Source of the DNA: Paulinella micropora
Lineage: Eukaryota > Cercozoa > Imbricatea > Euglyphida
Length of the DNA stretch: 64,000 nucleotides
Reading direction: 5' to 3'
NCBI GenBank assembly: GCA_009731375.1
Contig: BJOX01000274.1
Location: 191,508-255,507, forward strand
The notes beneath the pieces are model-generated. The model did no database searches, was not told where the DNA came from, and was given only the letters and a program-made list of their open reading frames with translations. A program made the translations under genes and the position numbers. Shown in pieces: positions 1-30,407 of this stretch; the stretch's first letter is position 1; each line of letters opens with the position of its first letter.

Positions 1-352
1 CCGAAATAGCGACGGGAAGCACAATCCTGTTCCCTCAGGGTGCCCTTTCTCGCTTGTTGAGCCCGGAATAAAACCCACAGTGCTCTGTCGGTTTATACTA
101 GACTGTCGAACAGTCTCGAAACTCCATCTGCTTACTGGGCCCTCTGTAATGGAGGTGGGAGCTCGTTCTGCAAGGGGCGCTTTGTGGAACGAGCCCTGGC
201 CCCGCCTGGTACTAGGAAGCTTTGGTATTGCCTGTATCAGTCCCTTCTGTGCAAACATCACGGCTTAGCTGGGCATCGGGTTAATACTTTACCCACAGAC
301 TTCCTGGTTGACGAAATCAGAAGCTCCTTTTTTCTGACATTAGTCGATATTT
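1..352 (+). mobile_element. SINE-like element A (left end outside window)
   Basis: Copy of a dispersed element (gaaatagcgacgggaagcac ... gacattagtcgatatttcat) ending directly in (TATC)n. The same sequence occurs at nine other places in the window. No open reading frame; the weak cgaaactcc motif is only a faint RNA polymerase III B-box resemblance. Confidence 0.8.
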
Positions 353-358
353 CATCTA

Positions 359-387
359 TCTATCTATGTATCTATCCATCTACCTAC

Positions 388-442
<55 letters not shown>

Positions 443-702
443 CCTTATCTACCTGTCTATCTATCTATCTATCGTTATACCAAAATTCAAGCGAGCAGAG
501 TGCCTGGCAGAAGGAAAAGTTGTGCAGGGAGTCCACACTTTGCAAAGTTGTGCCAGTTGGCAAAGTTGTACCAGTTGTACCAGTTGTGCCGTTCTGGATG
601 CTAACGACATTCAAGTACAAAAAGTAAATAAGTAAATAAATAAAAATTAAAAATTAAAATTAAAATTAAAATAACAATAACAACAACAATAACAACAACA
701 AC

Positions 703-744
<42 letters not shown>

Positions 745-1545
745 GAAAAGAAACAACTTTTTGAATTTTGGACGAATTTTTGATTTTGGGCGCATTTTTT
801 AGATTTTAGATAAAAATTTGAGATTTTGAAATCAAGGGCTATATCCGTCCGCAATATCCATGGAATTTTCGCAAAAAATTAAGAATTTACACCACAATCC
901 AAAATTCCGTCCGAAATACAATTTTTTTTTTTTCACTAAATCCAAATCTCATCCAAAATTGAAAAAGTTGAACTCTGACTTGCAAAATTGAAAAAGTTGT
1001 GCTCTGACTTGTGCGAGTTGTGCTGCGGGTTGTCCGATTGCGTAACGGTGGAGCTTCTCTCTTCCGGACCATTGGTCTATGTATGTATGTATGTAGGTCT
1101 GTATGTATGTATACGTATGTATGTATGTATGTGTATGTATGTATGTTTGTATGCATGAATATATGAATATATGTATGTATGTATGTATGAATGTATGTAT
1201 GTATGCATGTATGTATGCATGCATGTATGCATGCATGTACGTATGTATGTATGTATGTATGTATGTATGTATGTATGTATGCATGTATGCATGTATGTAT
1301 GTATGTATGTATGTATGTATGTATGTATGTATGAATGTATGTATATGTATGTATGTGTGTATGTGTGTGTATGCATGTATGTATGCATGCATGTATGTAT
1401 GTATGTATGTATGTATGTATGTATGTTTGTACGTATTTATGTACGTACGTACGTATGTATGTATGTATGTATGCATGTATGTATGTCTGCATCTATGTAT
1501 GTATGTACGTATGTATGTATGTATGTATGTATGTAATCCCTTCCC

Positions 1546-1622
<77 letters not shown>
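359..1622. repeat. TATC, AAT, ATGT, CT and CA arrays with an AT-rich spacer
   Basis: TATC to 480; 480-700 holds caaagttgtrccagttg repeats and an A-rich run; 701-742 AAT; 743-1075 AT-rich sequence without a recognised gene; 1078-1540 ATGT; then CT and CA runs into the gap at 1623-1953. Confidence 0.85.
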
Positions 1623-2017
1623 NNNNNNNNNNNNNNNNNNNNNNNNNNNNNNNNNNNNNNNNNNNNNNNNNNNNNNNNNNNNNNNNNNNNNNNNNNNNNN
1701 NNNNNNNNNNNNNNNNNNNNNNNNNNNNNNNNNNNNNNNNNNNNNNNNNNNNNNNNNNNNNNNNNNNNNNNNNNNNNNNNNNNNNNNNNNNNNNNNNNNN
1801 NNNNNNNNNNNNNNNNNNNNNNNNNNNNNNNNNNNNNNNNNNNNNNNNNNNNNNNNNNNNNNNNNNNNNNNNNNNNNNNNNNNNNNNNNNNNNNNNNNNN
1901 NNNNNNNNNNNNNNNNNNNNNNNNNNNNNNNNNNNNNNNNNNNNNNNNNNNNNCACCCACCCACACACAACACACCACACACACACACACACGTCAAACT
2001 ACGGGAAAATACCAAAA

Positions 2018-2190
2018 CGTTGGGTCTAAGTTGCTCTACAACGCTCGAAATTCCGGGTTTCTGGTGCCACTTTCGGGTTTACGGCCTGAAAAGCCCGGCC
2101 TGCGGTGGCAGTTTCCGGGTTGCGGCCTCAAAAGCCCTGGCCTGCGGTGGCACCCTCACACCCGATACGCCCGAAATTTGGGGTGTAGAA
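2018..2190 (+). mobile_element. MITE family G (variant)
   Basis: Ends ttgctctacaacgctcg / ggggtgtagaa and internal ttccgggtttctggtgccac; an internal segment gcctgaaaagcccggcctgc is repeated. Confidence 0.65.
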
Positions 2191-2204
2191 TGGGCCTTGC
2201 TAAG

Positions 2205-2500
2205 TTATTTATTCCCACCACATCGAAAAACTAAGACATTTGGACCCGACCCGAACAGTGTGGTCACTTGACTGTGAAAAGTGACCATGGCCACGCAAAA
2301 AGTTGGGAAGGTCACAAGTCCATGGCCACGTGATCACAGGTCCATGGCCACGTGATCACAGTTGTGACAGCCATGGCCTGAAAAAATTCAATAGCTAGCA
2401 CAATGGGCCACGGCTTTTCACAGTCAAGTGACCATCCTGCTCCAGCCGGGCCCAAATGTCTTATTTTTCACTGATTTTTGATGCGGTGGAAACAATTAAA
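2205..2500 (+). mobile_element. MITE family F
   Basis: About 295 bases with inverted ends (gacatttggacccgaccc against the complement of gccgggcccaaatgtc) and inner arms ggtcacttgactgtgaaaag / cttttcacagtcaagtgacc. Tandem ccatggccacgtgatcacag units fill the centre. Confidence 0.8.
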
Positions 2501-2508
2501 AGGTCCGG

Positions 2509-2717
2509 TCCTACAGCACCCAGATTTCCGGGTTCTGGGGTGTGAAAGTGGCACCAGATTTCCGGGCTCTGGGGTGTGAAAGTGGCACACCACAGGCCAG
2601 GCTTTTCAGGAAGCAAACCCAGAAAGTGGCATCACAGGTCAGGCTTTTCAGGAAGCAAAAACCCAGAAAGTGGCAACAGAAACCCGGAATTTTTCTGGGT
2701 GGTGTAGAACGGACCAT
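2509..2717 (+). mobile_element. MITE family G
   Basis: Inverted ends (cacccagatttccgggttct against agaaacccggaatttttctg) with an internal duplication of ggcttttcaggaagcaaa. Confidence 0.7.
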
Positions 2718-2739
2718 AGGGTCAACTGGAGGGAAGTTT

Positions 2740-2777
2740 TTTGGATAGATAGATGTAGATAGAAAGATAGATAGATG

Positions 2778-2819
<42 letters not shown>

Positions 2820-2820
2820 C

Positions 2821-2900
<80 letters not shown>

Positions 2901-2990
2901 TGATTGATTGATTGATAGATTGATAGATAGATAGATTGATAGATAGATAGATAGATAGATAGGTACGTAGGTAGATAGATAGATAGATAA

Positions 2991-3060
<70 letters not shown>
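2740..3060. repeat. GATA array
   Basis: Continuous GATA with a few GATT and GGTA units; it is the tail of SINE-like element A at 3061. Confidence 0.95.
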
Positions 3061-3447
3061 GAAATATCGACTAATGTCAGAAAAAAGGAGCTTCTGATTT
3101 CGTCAACCAAGGAAGTCTGTGGGTAAAGTATTAACCCGATGCCCAGCTAAGCCGTGATGTTTGCACGGAAGGGACTGATACAGGCGATACCAAAGCTCCC
3201 TAGTACCAGGCGGGGCCAGGGCTCGTTCCAAAAGCGCCCCTTGCAGAACGAGCTCCCACCTCCATTACAGAGGACCCAGTAAGCAGATGGAGTTTCGAGA
3301 CTGTTCGACAGTCTAGTATAAACCGACAGAGCACTGTGGGTTTTATTCCGGGCTCAACAAGCGAGAAAGGGCACCCTGAGGGAACAGGATTGTGCTTCCC
3401 GTCGCTATTTCGGCATGTCACTTATAGGCGTATGGCTAGGCACACAA
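3061..3447 (-). mobile_element. SINE-like element A
   Basis: Minus-strand copy, 5' truncated within the ggcacac segment; its 3' end joins the GATA array at 2740-3060. Confidence 0.85.
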
Positions 3448-3448
3448 A

Positions 3449-3450
<2 letters not shown>

Positions 3451-3512
<62 letters not shown>

Positions 3513-3537
3513 GTAGGTAGGTAGGTAGGTAGGTAGG

Positions 3538-3622
<85 letters not shown>

Positions 3623-4070
3623 GAGATGTCGCAAAGGAATGTAGTCCTTGCAAAGGAACGCAGTTTCACCANNNNNNNNNNNNNNNNNNNNNNNNNNNNN
3701 NNNNNNNNNNNNNNNNNNNNNNNNNNNNNNNNNNNNNNNNNNNNNNNNNNNNNNNNNNNNNNNNNNNNNNNNNNNNNNNNNNNNNNNNNNNNNNNNNNNN
3801 NNNNNNNNNNNNNNNNNNNNNNNNNNNNNNNNNNNNNNNNNNNNNNNNNNNNNNNNNNNNNNNNNNNNNNNNNNNNNNNNNNNNNNNNNNNNNNNNNNNN
3901 NNNNNNNNNNNNNNNNNNNNNNNNNNNNNNNNNNNNNNNNNNNNNNNNNNNNNNNNNNNNNNNNNNNNNNNNNNNNNNNNNNNNNNNNNNNNNNNNNNNN
4001 NNNNNNNNNNNNNNNNNNNNNNNNNNNNNNNNNNNNNNNNNNNNNNAGACAGACAGACAGACAGACAGAC

Positions 4071-4138
<68 letters not shown>

Positions 4139-4163
4139 GGATGGATGGATGGATGGATGGATG

Positions 4164-4224
<61 letters not shown>

Positions 4225-4232
4225 ATAGATAA

Positions 4233-4289
<57 letters not shown>

Positions 4290-4290
4290 G
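3451..4290. repeat. GATA/GGTA/GACA/GATG arrays around a gap
   Basis: GATA and GGTA to 3620, a fragment of element C, gap 3672-4046, then GACA, GATA and GATG arrays. Confidence 0.9.
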
Positions 4291-4295
4291 AAGTT

Positions 4296-4333
4296 TTATA
4301 GTGTGTGAGGGTTGAGACAAAGCACAAAACTTC

Positions 4334-4380
<47 letters not shown>

Positions 4381-4408
4381 GTCTAAAAATCTAACCCTCA
4401 CACACTAT
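4296..4408. repeat. Inverted repeat with GATA/TATC stem
   Basis: tatagtgtgtgagggtt at 4296 and aaccctcacacactata at 4392 are exact complements. A GATA array precedes the first arm and a TATC array lies between them, so a long hairpin is possible. Confidence 0.85.
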
Positions 4409-4438
4409 AAGTTGACAACAGGGCTAAACGGCAAACTG

Positions 4439-4486
<48 letters not shown>

Positions 4487-4487
4487 T

Positions 4488-4558
<71 letters not shown>

Positions 4559-4562
4559 CGAT

Positions 4563-4693
4563 CGATCGATAGATAGATGAGATGTCGCAAAGGAATGTAG
4601 TCCTTGCAAATGAACGCAGTTTCACATCAAACAATAATTTGTGTACTGTGCATGTGTCCGGGATGGGAATCACGGGTAGACTGTGTTCTGGAA

Positions 4694-4697
<4 letters not shown>
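4563..4697 (-). mobile_element. Element C 3' end
   Basis: Minus-strand copy of the last 130 bases of the element at 52528, from agaacacagtctacccgtg to gcgacatctcatc, with GATA arrays on both sides. Confidence 0.75.
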
Positions 4698-4767
<70 letters not shown>

Positions 4768-4768
4768 C

Positions 4769-4843
<75 letters not shown>

Positions 4844-4868
4844 TAGATCGATAGATTAGATCGATAGA

Positions 4869-4917
4869 TAGCTTACCAGCATGAAAGGGTTGAGATATAG
4901 AACAAGTTGGATTAAGG
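4869..4917 (-). repeat. 5'-truncated copy of transporter exon N11
   Basis: Repeats the last half of exon N11 and its donor (taatccaact...catgctggtaagc on the minus strand) between GATA arrays. It lies downstream of the intact exon in transcription order. Confidence 0.8.
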
Positions 4918-4925
4918 CTAGATAT

Positions 4926-4997
<72 letters not shown>

Positions 4998-5018
4998 TTA
5001 GTTAGATAGATAGATAGT

Positions 5019-5079
<61 letters not shown>

Positions 5080-5094
5080 CGATAGATAGCTTAC

Positions 5095-22102
<17,008 letters not shown>

Positions 22103-22179
22103 CTGCATACATATAACATGGAACACATAACATATAACATATAATATATAATCACCACATCGCCTCCAAACCTCCAGCC

Positions 22180-22980
22180 ATCGCCATCTATATCTATCTA
22201 CCTATCTACCTATCTACCTATCTACCTATCTACCTATCAAGCCTGCACCCGGCCATCACCATCTATATCTATCTACCTATCTACCTATCTACCTATCTAC
22301 CTATCTACCTATCTACCTATCTACCTATCTACATATCTACCTATCAAGCCTGCATCCGGCCATCACCATCTATATCTATCTACCTATCTACCTATCTACC
22401 TATCAAGCCTGCATTCGGCCATCACCATCTATATCTATCTACCTATCTACCTATCTACATATATACCTATCTACCTATCTACCTATCTACCTATCAAGCC
22501 TGCATCCGGCATCACCATCTATATCTATCTACCTATCTACCTATCTACATATATACCTATCTACCTATCTACCTATCTACCTATCTACCTATCTACCTAT
22601 CAAGCCTGCATTCGGCCATCATCATCTATATCTATCTACCTATCTATCTATCTACCTATCTACCTATCTACCTATCTACATATCTACCTATCAAACCTGC
22701 ATTCGGCCATCACCATCTATATCTATCTACCTATCTACCTATCTACATATATACCTATCTACCTATCTACCTATCTACCTATCAAGCCTGCATTCGGCCA
22801 TCACCATCTATATCTATCTACCTATCTACCTATCTACCTATCTACATATCTACCTATCAAGCCTGCATCCGGCCATCACCATCTACATCTATCTACCTAT
22901 GTACATATCTACCTATCTACCCATCTACCTATCTACCTATCAAGCCTGCACCCGGCCATCACCATCTAAATTTATCTACA
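22180..22980 (-). repeat. Higher-order TACC/TATC repeat with acceptor fragments of exon N1
   Basis: About nine units of 80-130 bases, each holding caagcctgcatccggccatc, caccatctatatc and a variable number of TACC TATC units. On the minus strand each unit ends with an acceptor-like atgcag followed by the first four bases of exon N1. Confidence 0.75.
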
Positions 22981-22992
22981 TATCTACCTACC

Positions 22993-23023
<31 letters not shown>

Positions 23024-23055
23024 CTATCTACCTATCTATCTACCTATCTATCTAC

Positions 23056-23109
<54 letters not shown>

Positions 23110-23124
23110 ATCTCTATCTGGCTG

Positions 23125-23188
<64 letters not shown>
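22975..23188. repeat. TATC array
   Basis: Target of the Tc1/mariner insertion; TATC continues on the far side at 24141-24670. Confidence 0.9.
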
Positions 23189-23190
23189 AG

Positions 23191-24139
23191 CTAGAGGTGT
23201 CTCAAAAGTTCGTTCCCACTTTTGATTTTTTTTCTCTCTGGGAAGGAGGCCGAGATAGCTGGTTTTATTTCATGTGCTCACACTACAGGACAAGTACAGT
23301 CGTGTGTCCTCAATAATTACGAAGACTCTCGCCTTTCGACTTGATAACGTTGCGGAGTCGTTTAGGCACAGATTCAATAGTTTTTTGGACAGTGTCCTGC
23401 GACAATTCATCCAGGCTTGTTTGATTCGGCGTTTAAGTTGTGCTAGGTTTCGCGGGAGGTTCTTATCGAGGTCGCTGACCATGATGCTCCATATATTTTC
23501 AATGGGGTTGAGGGTCTGGGGACTTCGCGGGCCACTGGCCGTTAGGGCCCGAAGTGATGTGGTTGGGTACGTTTTGCCGGAGCCAGCTGTTGATCGTGAC
23601 CACCTTATGGAAAGAGGCCCCATCGTGCACCTAATGCATATCGTTGTAATCTACAACTCTTAAGCTTTCATTTGAGCCCAATATCATGAAAATCAGATAA
23701 GAATAGGCAGAGAACAATGAACTTTGCCATTGCGCTCGGTATGCAGCCATTTTGGGAGGGTCACTTCTTGAGTTTGGAGATCTTCGATTTCTGAGCTAGA
23801 AAGGGCTGGGGGTCTGGGGGTGGGATGTGCCGTGGGACACCCGTAGGGACACTCCGGGACATCCCTCGAAAGGGACGTCCCGGGTCATCCCTGCTCGGGA
23901 GACTTCGAGATTTAGGGACATCCCCATTTTGGGGACGTCCCAAAAATTTTTTGGGGACATCCCTATTTTTTTTGTATAATTTTTTTTCCGAAGAGTTTCA
24001 AAGCCCCATGCACATAGGTACCTCACACTACTGCACGTGTCCTGTAGTGTAAGCACATGAAATAAAAGCAGCTATCTCGGCCTCCTTCCCAGAGTAAAAA
24101 AAGATCAAAAGTGGGAAAGAACTTTTGAGACACCTCTAG
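23191..24139 (-). mobile_element. Decayed Tc1/mariner element with long terminal inverted repeats
   Basis: Ends ctagaggtgtctcaaaagtt and its complement form inverted repeats of roughly 110-120 bases with scattered mismatches; TA lies at the right border. Minus-strand sequence from about 23640 to 23280 reads HDGASFHKVVTINSWLRQN, then WPAKSPD, then after a one-base frameshift LNPIENIWSIMVSDLDKNL, typical of the second D and third acidic residue block of a DDE transposase. The first catalytic block is missing and a gggacatccc-type repeat stretch (23830-23960) fills the space, so it is non-autonomous. Confidence 0.85.
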
Positions 24140-24178
<39 letters not shown>

Positions 24179-24246
24179 ATGTCTATCTACCTATCTATCT
24201 ATATATCTATATATCTATCTATCAATCTTTTCATCTATCTGTTTAA

Positions 24247-24288
<42 letters not shown>

Positions 24289-24289
24289 G

Positions 24290-24325
<36 letters not shown>

Positions 24326-24360
24326 CCTACCTACCTACCTACCCACCTACCTATCTATCC

Positions 24361-24397
<37 letters not shown>

Positions 24398-24459
24398 CCT
24401 ACCTACCTACCCATCTCTATCTATCTATCTATCTATCTATCTGTCTATCTGTCTATCTG

Positions 24460-24490
<31 letters not shown>

Positions 24491-24524
24491 GTCTATCTTA
24501 TCTATCTTATCTATCTTATCTATC

Positions 24525-24587
<63 letters not shown>

Positions 24588-24597
24588 ATCTATCTTG

Positions 24598-24670
<73 letters not shown>

Positions 24671-25132
24671 GGGTGCCATCTGTCGACAGACAGAGAATTA
24701 GGGGATGGTGTGGGTGTGCTGGGCCCGTGGTGGGGTGCCTTATGTGTGCCTAGCCATACGCCTATAAGTCACATGCCGAAATAGCGACGGGAAGCACAAT
24801 CCTGTTCCCTCAGGGTGCCCTTTCTCGCTTGTTGAGCCCGGAATAAAACCCACAGTGCTCTGTCGGTTTATACTAGACTGTCGAACAGTCTCGAAACTCC
24901 ATCTGCTTACTGGGCCCTCTGTAATGGAGGTGGGAGCTCGTTCTGCAAGGGGCGCTTATGGAACGAGCCCTGGCCCCGCCTGGTACTAGGGAGCTTTGGT
25001 ATCGCCTGTATCAGTCCCTTCCGTGCAAACATCACGGCTTAGCTGGGCATCGGGTTAATACTTTACCCACGGACTTCCTTGGTTGACGAAATCAGAAGCT
25101 CCTTTTTTCTGACATTAGTCGATATCTCATCT
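24671..25132 (+). mobile_element. SINE-like element A, full length
   Basis: The longest form, from gggtgccatctgtcgacaga to cgatatctcatctatc, about 460 bases, followed by TATC array. It matches the minus copy at 31465-31924 over its whole length, which defines the element ends. Confidence 0.87.
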
Positions 25133-25142
25133 ATCTTATATC

Positions 25143-25183
<41 letters not shown>

Positions 25184-25192
25184 CATCCATCT

Positions 25193-25242
<50 letters not shown>

Positions 25243-25259
25243 ACCTATCTACCTATCAC

Positions 25260-25295
<36 letters not shown>

Positions 25296-25386
25296 ACTCT
25301 ATCTATCTATCTATCTATCTATCCATCTATCTATCTATCTATTTACCTACCTCTATCTATCTATTACCTATCTACCTATCTATCTG

Positions 25387-25419
<33 letters not shown>

Positions 25420-25461
25420 TTACCTACCTATCTATCTACCTATCTATCTATCTACCTATCC

Positions 25462-25500
<39 letters not shown>

Positions 25501-25577
25501 CATCTATCTACCCATCTCCCTATCTATCTACCTATCTACCTATCTATCTATCTATCTACCTACCTACCTACCTACCC

Positions 25578-25629
<52 letters not shown>

Positions 25630-25630
<1 letters not shown>

Positions 25631-25985
25631 GCCATACGCCTATAAGTCACATAGCGACGGGAAGCACAATCCTGTTCCCTCAGGGTGCCCTTTCTCGCTT
25701 GTTGAGCCCGGAATAAAACCCACAGTGCTCTGTCGGTTTATACTAGACTGTCGACAGTCTCGAAACTCCATCTGCTTACTGGGTCCTCTGTAATGGAGGT
25801 GGGAGCTCGTTCTGCAAGGGGCGCTTATGGAACGAGCCCTGGCCCCGCCTGGTACTAGGGAGCTTTGGTATCGCCTGTATAAATCCGGGGCCTGCCCATT
25901 CCCAGCCCGCTGCCCAGTCGCTGATTGGCGGCGGGGTGGAATGGATGCCTATGTCTTCGGATATGCAGAGCTGATAGACCAAACA

Positions 25986-25986
<1 letters not shown>
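25630..25986 (+). mobile_element. Chimera of element A and element B
   Basis: Element A sequence to about 25880, then a different tail (ccggggcctgcccattccca ... gctgatagaccaaacat) that recurs alone near 45990 and 62533. The tail again ends in TATC array. Confidence 0.75.
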
Positions 25987-26021
<35 letters not shown>

Positions 26022-26119
26022 CATCTATCTAACTATCTATTTACCTACCTATCTATCTATCTATTTACCTATCTATCTATCTATCTATCTATCTATTTTT
26101 CTATTTGTCTATCTATCGA

Positions 26120-26158
<39 letters not shown>

Positions 26159-26194
26159 TTGCCTGCCTATCTATCTACCTATCTACCTATCTAC

Positions 26195-26237
<43 letters not shown>

Positions 26238-26328
26238 CCTATCTATCCATCTATCTATCTACCGATCTCCCTATCTATCTATCTATCTACCTATCTATCT
26301 ACCTATCTACCTACCTACCTACCTACCC

Positions 26329-26361
<33 letters not shown>

Positions 26362-26380
26362 CCTACCTACCTACCTACCC

Positions 26381-26413
<33 letters not shown>

Positions 26414-26613
26414 CCCCTGCCATCTGTTGGGGGCATGTCTAGTTCCCAAGTACGACTCCTATGTATGTATGTATGTTTGTATGTATGTATGCATGTATGT
26501 ATGTACGACTCCTATGTATGTATGTATGTGTGTATGTATGTATGCATGTATGTATGTATGTTGTATGTATGTATGTATGTATGTATGTATGTATGTATGT
26601 ATGTATGTCGGTG

Positions 26614-26645
<32 letters not shown>

Positions 26646-26754
26646 TATATGTATGTATGTATGTATGTATATATGTATGTATATATGTATGTATGTATGT
26701 AGGTGTATATGTATGTATGTATGTATGTATGCATGTATGTATGTATGTATGTAG

Positions 26755-26785
<31 letters not shown>

Positions 26786-27870
26786 TGTGTGTGTATGTAG
26801 TATGTATGTTTATGGATGGATGGATGGATGGATGGATGTATAGATGTATGTATGTATAGATGATGTGTGTGTATGTATGTATGTATGCATGTATATATGT
26901 ATGATGTATGTATGTATGTATGTATGTATGTATGTATGCATGCATGCATGTATGCATGCATGTATGTATGCATGCATGTATGTATGCAATGTATGTATGT
27001 ATGTATGTATGAAGCATGCATGCATGCATGCATATGTACGTAGGTAGGTATGTATGTATGTATGTATGTACATTGTATGTACATTGTATGTATGCATGTA
27101 TGTATGTATGTATGTATGTATGTATGTGTATGTATGTATGTGTATATCTGTTTGTATGTATGTATGTATGTATGTATGTATGTACGTGGTTTGTCTTACC
27201 AGTTTCAATGGGCGTGTTGGTGTCGGGGGTACGCTTTGCATCGATCTGGACACAAGACGCGCAAACGTTCAATTCATTTTCGTTGTTGTTAACAGGGAGG
27301 AGAAATGGAAGGAGGAAGCAGGAGGAGATGTAGGTAGGTAGGTAGGTAGGTAGGTAGGTAGATAGGTAGATAGGTAGGTAGGTAGGTAGGTAGGTAGGTA
27401 GGTAGTAGGTAGGTAGGTAAGTAGGTAAGTAAGTAAAAGGTAGGTAAGTAGGTAGGTAGGTAGTAGGTAGTAGGTCGGTAGGTAGGTAGGTAGGTAGGTA
27501 GGTAGGTAGGTAGGTAGGTAGGTAGGTAGGTGGTAGGTAGGTAGGTAGGTAGGTAGGTAGGTAGGTGTAGGTAGGTAGGTAGGTAGGTAGGTAGGTAAGG
27601 TAGGTAGGTAGGTAGGTAGTTAGGTAGGTAGGTAGGTAGATAAGGTAGGTAGGTAGGTAGGTAGGTAGGTCTGTAGGTAGGTCTGTAGGTAGGTAGGTAG
27701 GTCTGTAGGTAGGTAGGTAGGTAGGTAGGTAGGTAGGTAGGTAGGTAGGTAGGTAGGTAGGTAGGTAGGTAGGTAGGTAGGTAGGTAGGTAGGTAGGTAG
27801 GTAGGTAGGTAGGTAGGTAGGTTGGTAGGTAGGTGAGCAGGCAGATAGGCAGATAGGCAGACAAGCAGAT
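25987..27870. repeat. TATC, ATGT and GGTA arrays
   Basis: TATC to 26413, ATGT 26459-27185, a 140-base unique spacer (27186-27327) with no recognised gene, then about 540 bases of GGTA. Confidence 0.9.
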
Positions 27871-28809
27871 AGGCCCCAACGTTTAAGTACTCGTTAGTTT
27901 AGACCTTGTTAAGCACACAAATGCTGACATTTCAAAGAGTTCATGATTACCCACGTCTGCTTCTTGGATTTGGTGAGTCTTGGCCTCGCTCCGCCATCGT
28001 AACGACGAGGAAAGACCTGAAAATGAAATTGAAAATTTTGAAAAAAAGTTTCCGACTTTCAAAATTTCGACCACCATCTGCAAAATGGTGAATTTGTATG
28101 AAGATTTCGATAGGACAGGGAATAGATGCAAGTTGGAAGAAATGTTAGTACTAATGTTAGTAGATGTGCGACAATTCAATGATGTTTGAGACGTTACGAG
28201 GATCAGGAAGCCCAATCCTCACCAGAAATGTGCAATACACAGGCATTAGACAAGAAAAAAGGCATTGCCACCTCTGACCATTTTTTCTGAGACCAAAACT
28301 TTTACCCGCGACATTGAACCGGTAGAATCTACAGTATCGTAATGCCCAGTCAATCCTCCATCACACATCACAAAAGAGTACACAGTAATGAAAGAGCTGA
28401 AAGATTTGTGTAAAATAATAACTTGTTAAGTTTTCAATATACATCAATTGAAACACACTGTAAACAGACGATTTTAGAGACAAAGTAGGTCTAATGTATT
28501 ATTGTCCCTCTTCAAGAGTTCAGTTCGAAAATGTGTGGTACCGTACAAGAGCATGCGAGCTATGTATGGTCGTCTCGACTTCACAACTTCCATCAAGGCA
28601 GTGTTGTTTACAAGTATTGTGATGTTTCCAACAAAATCGAACTTGGCTGCCGGCCGTTGAAGTGATTGTGTCAATGTGCGCCGCCTAAAAACGTTGGAAA
28701 AACATATGCGTTATTCAACATCACATATAATGCAACGCATGCTCACATGTACACAAGAATTCATACAAGTATGCCTGCATGCGATCATACTACAAGTGCA
28801 TGCATATAC

Positions 28810-28849
<40 letters not shown>

Positions 28850-29100
28850 TACATGTAAATATGTATGTATCCATGTTTGCTCAGGTGTTCTTCGGATGCT
28901 AACCTAAACTAAACAAGCCCAACAATCAACCATCAGAGACGGGAGGGGCGAAAAATGCGGTAAGTTCCCGGGATATCGCCGCAAAACCCCGCGAAAGTGT
29001 AGGGGGCCAATAAGATGCTGCGACTGAAGGAGTTAGTCTTGAGCCAACAGATCACGCGCGACCAGGGTGGACCGGCTGAAGGTGTTGTTGCTTGACGATG
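27871..29100. other. Non-repetitive block between the two divergent genes, no gene recognised
   Basis: About 1.2 kb of ordinary, fairly AT-rich sequence, the largest in the window. A 69-codon frame (27980-28189, plus) with NDEERPENEIENFEKKFP, and a 66-codon minus frame (28474-28674), match nothing I know. A strong donor gcggtaagttc at 28959 and an ATG at 29014 (MLRLKELVLSQQ) could belong to the first exon of SBNO, and promoters may lie here, but nothing proves it. A CA array is at 28812-28845. Confidence 0.5.
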
Positions 29101-29288
29101 GTGTATGTATGTATCTATGTATCTATGTATCTATGTATCTATATATCTATGTATCTATGTACCTATGTGTGTATGTATGTATCTATGTATGTGTATCTTT
29201 GTGGCGATGATGATGATGATGATGATGATGATGATCATATTTGAGTGTTGTTGTTGTTGTTGTTGTTTCTTGTTGTTGTTCTTGTTGT

Positions 29289-29322
<34 letters not shown>

Positions 29323-29340
29323 TCTTGTTGTTGTTGCTGT

Positions 29341-29371
<31 letters not shown>

Positions 29372-29417
29372 TCTTGTTGTTTCTTGTTGTTCTTGTTGTT
29401 GTCGTTCTTCTTCTTCT

Positions 29418-29466
<49 letters not shown>

Positions 29467-29912
29467 TTCTCTTTCTCTCTCTCTCTCTCTCTATATATAT
29501 ATACATACATAAAAATATATACATATATTTTTACATGTATATATATGTATATATATGTATATATCTTGTTTGAAAGCATCACACAGTCAAGACGAGGAGT
29601 GCAGAGCCTTCTGGCTAGGCAATGTGTGTGTGTGTGTCTTTGTCTGATTGTTCGTGAAAAGCGTACACATGCAACACAAGGGGCTCCCGCAGAGAATTCT
29701 CGCGATGAAAGCGACTATCCATCTATCTATCTACCTATCTATCTATCTATCTATCTATCTATCTGTCTGTCTGTCTGTCTATCTATCTATCCATCTATTT
29801 ACCTATCTATCGATCTATCCGTCTGTCTGGTTTGGTGGATAACTCGTCACAGTCAAGAGGAGATATATATATATATATATATATAGAGCGAGAGAGAGAG
29901 AAAGAGAGAGAC

Positions 29913-29945
<33 letters not shown>

Positions 29946-30239
29946 AGAAGAGTAACCGGAGAGCCTTCTGGCGACGAAATGTCTGTGTGTGTGTGTGTGT
30001 CTGTCTGTCTGTGTCTGTGTCTGTGTCTGTCTGTCTGTCTGTCTGTCTATCTGTTTGTCTGTCTGTATGTCTGTGTCTGTCTGTGTGTGTGGGTGTCTGT
30101 CTGTCTGTCTGTCTGTCTCTCTGTCTGTCTGTTTGTCTGTCTGTCTGTCGGTCTAGTTTGGCAGTGAAGGTGTCACAGTCAAGACGAGTGACCGGAGAGC
30201 AATCTGGCGACGAAATGTCTGTGTGTGTGTGTGTGTGTG

Positions 30240-30270
<31 letters not shown>

Positions 30271-30375
30271 GTCTGTCTGTCTGTCGGTCTGCTTTGGCAG
30301 TCAAAGTGTCACAGTCAAGACGAGGATGACCGGAGAGCCATCTGGCGACGAAATGTCTGTGTGTGTGTGTGTGTG

Positions 30376-30407
<32 letters not shown>

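Noticed and set aside
963-1060. Minus-strand frame REKLHRYAIGQPAAQLAQ
   Set aside because: No family resemblance and no clear splice sites; the nearby caaagttgt repeats suggest degenerate tandem sequence.
1077-1540. Frames giving [24 protein letters not shown] and similar throughout the window
   Set aside because: Direct translations of TATC, ATGT and ATAC arrays, open by repeat phase alone. Only the short non-repetitive inserts within them carry information.
22180-22980. Regularly spaced direct repeats resembling a CRISPR array
   Set aside because: The spacers are themselves microsatellite, the context is eukaryotic introns, and there are no cas genes.
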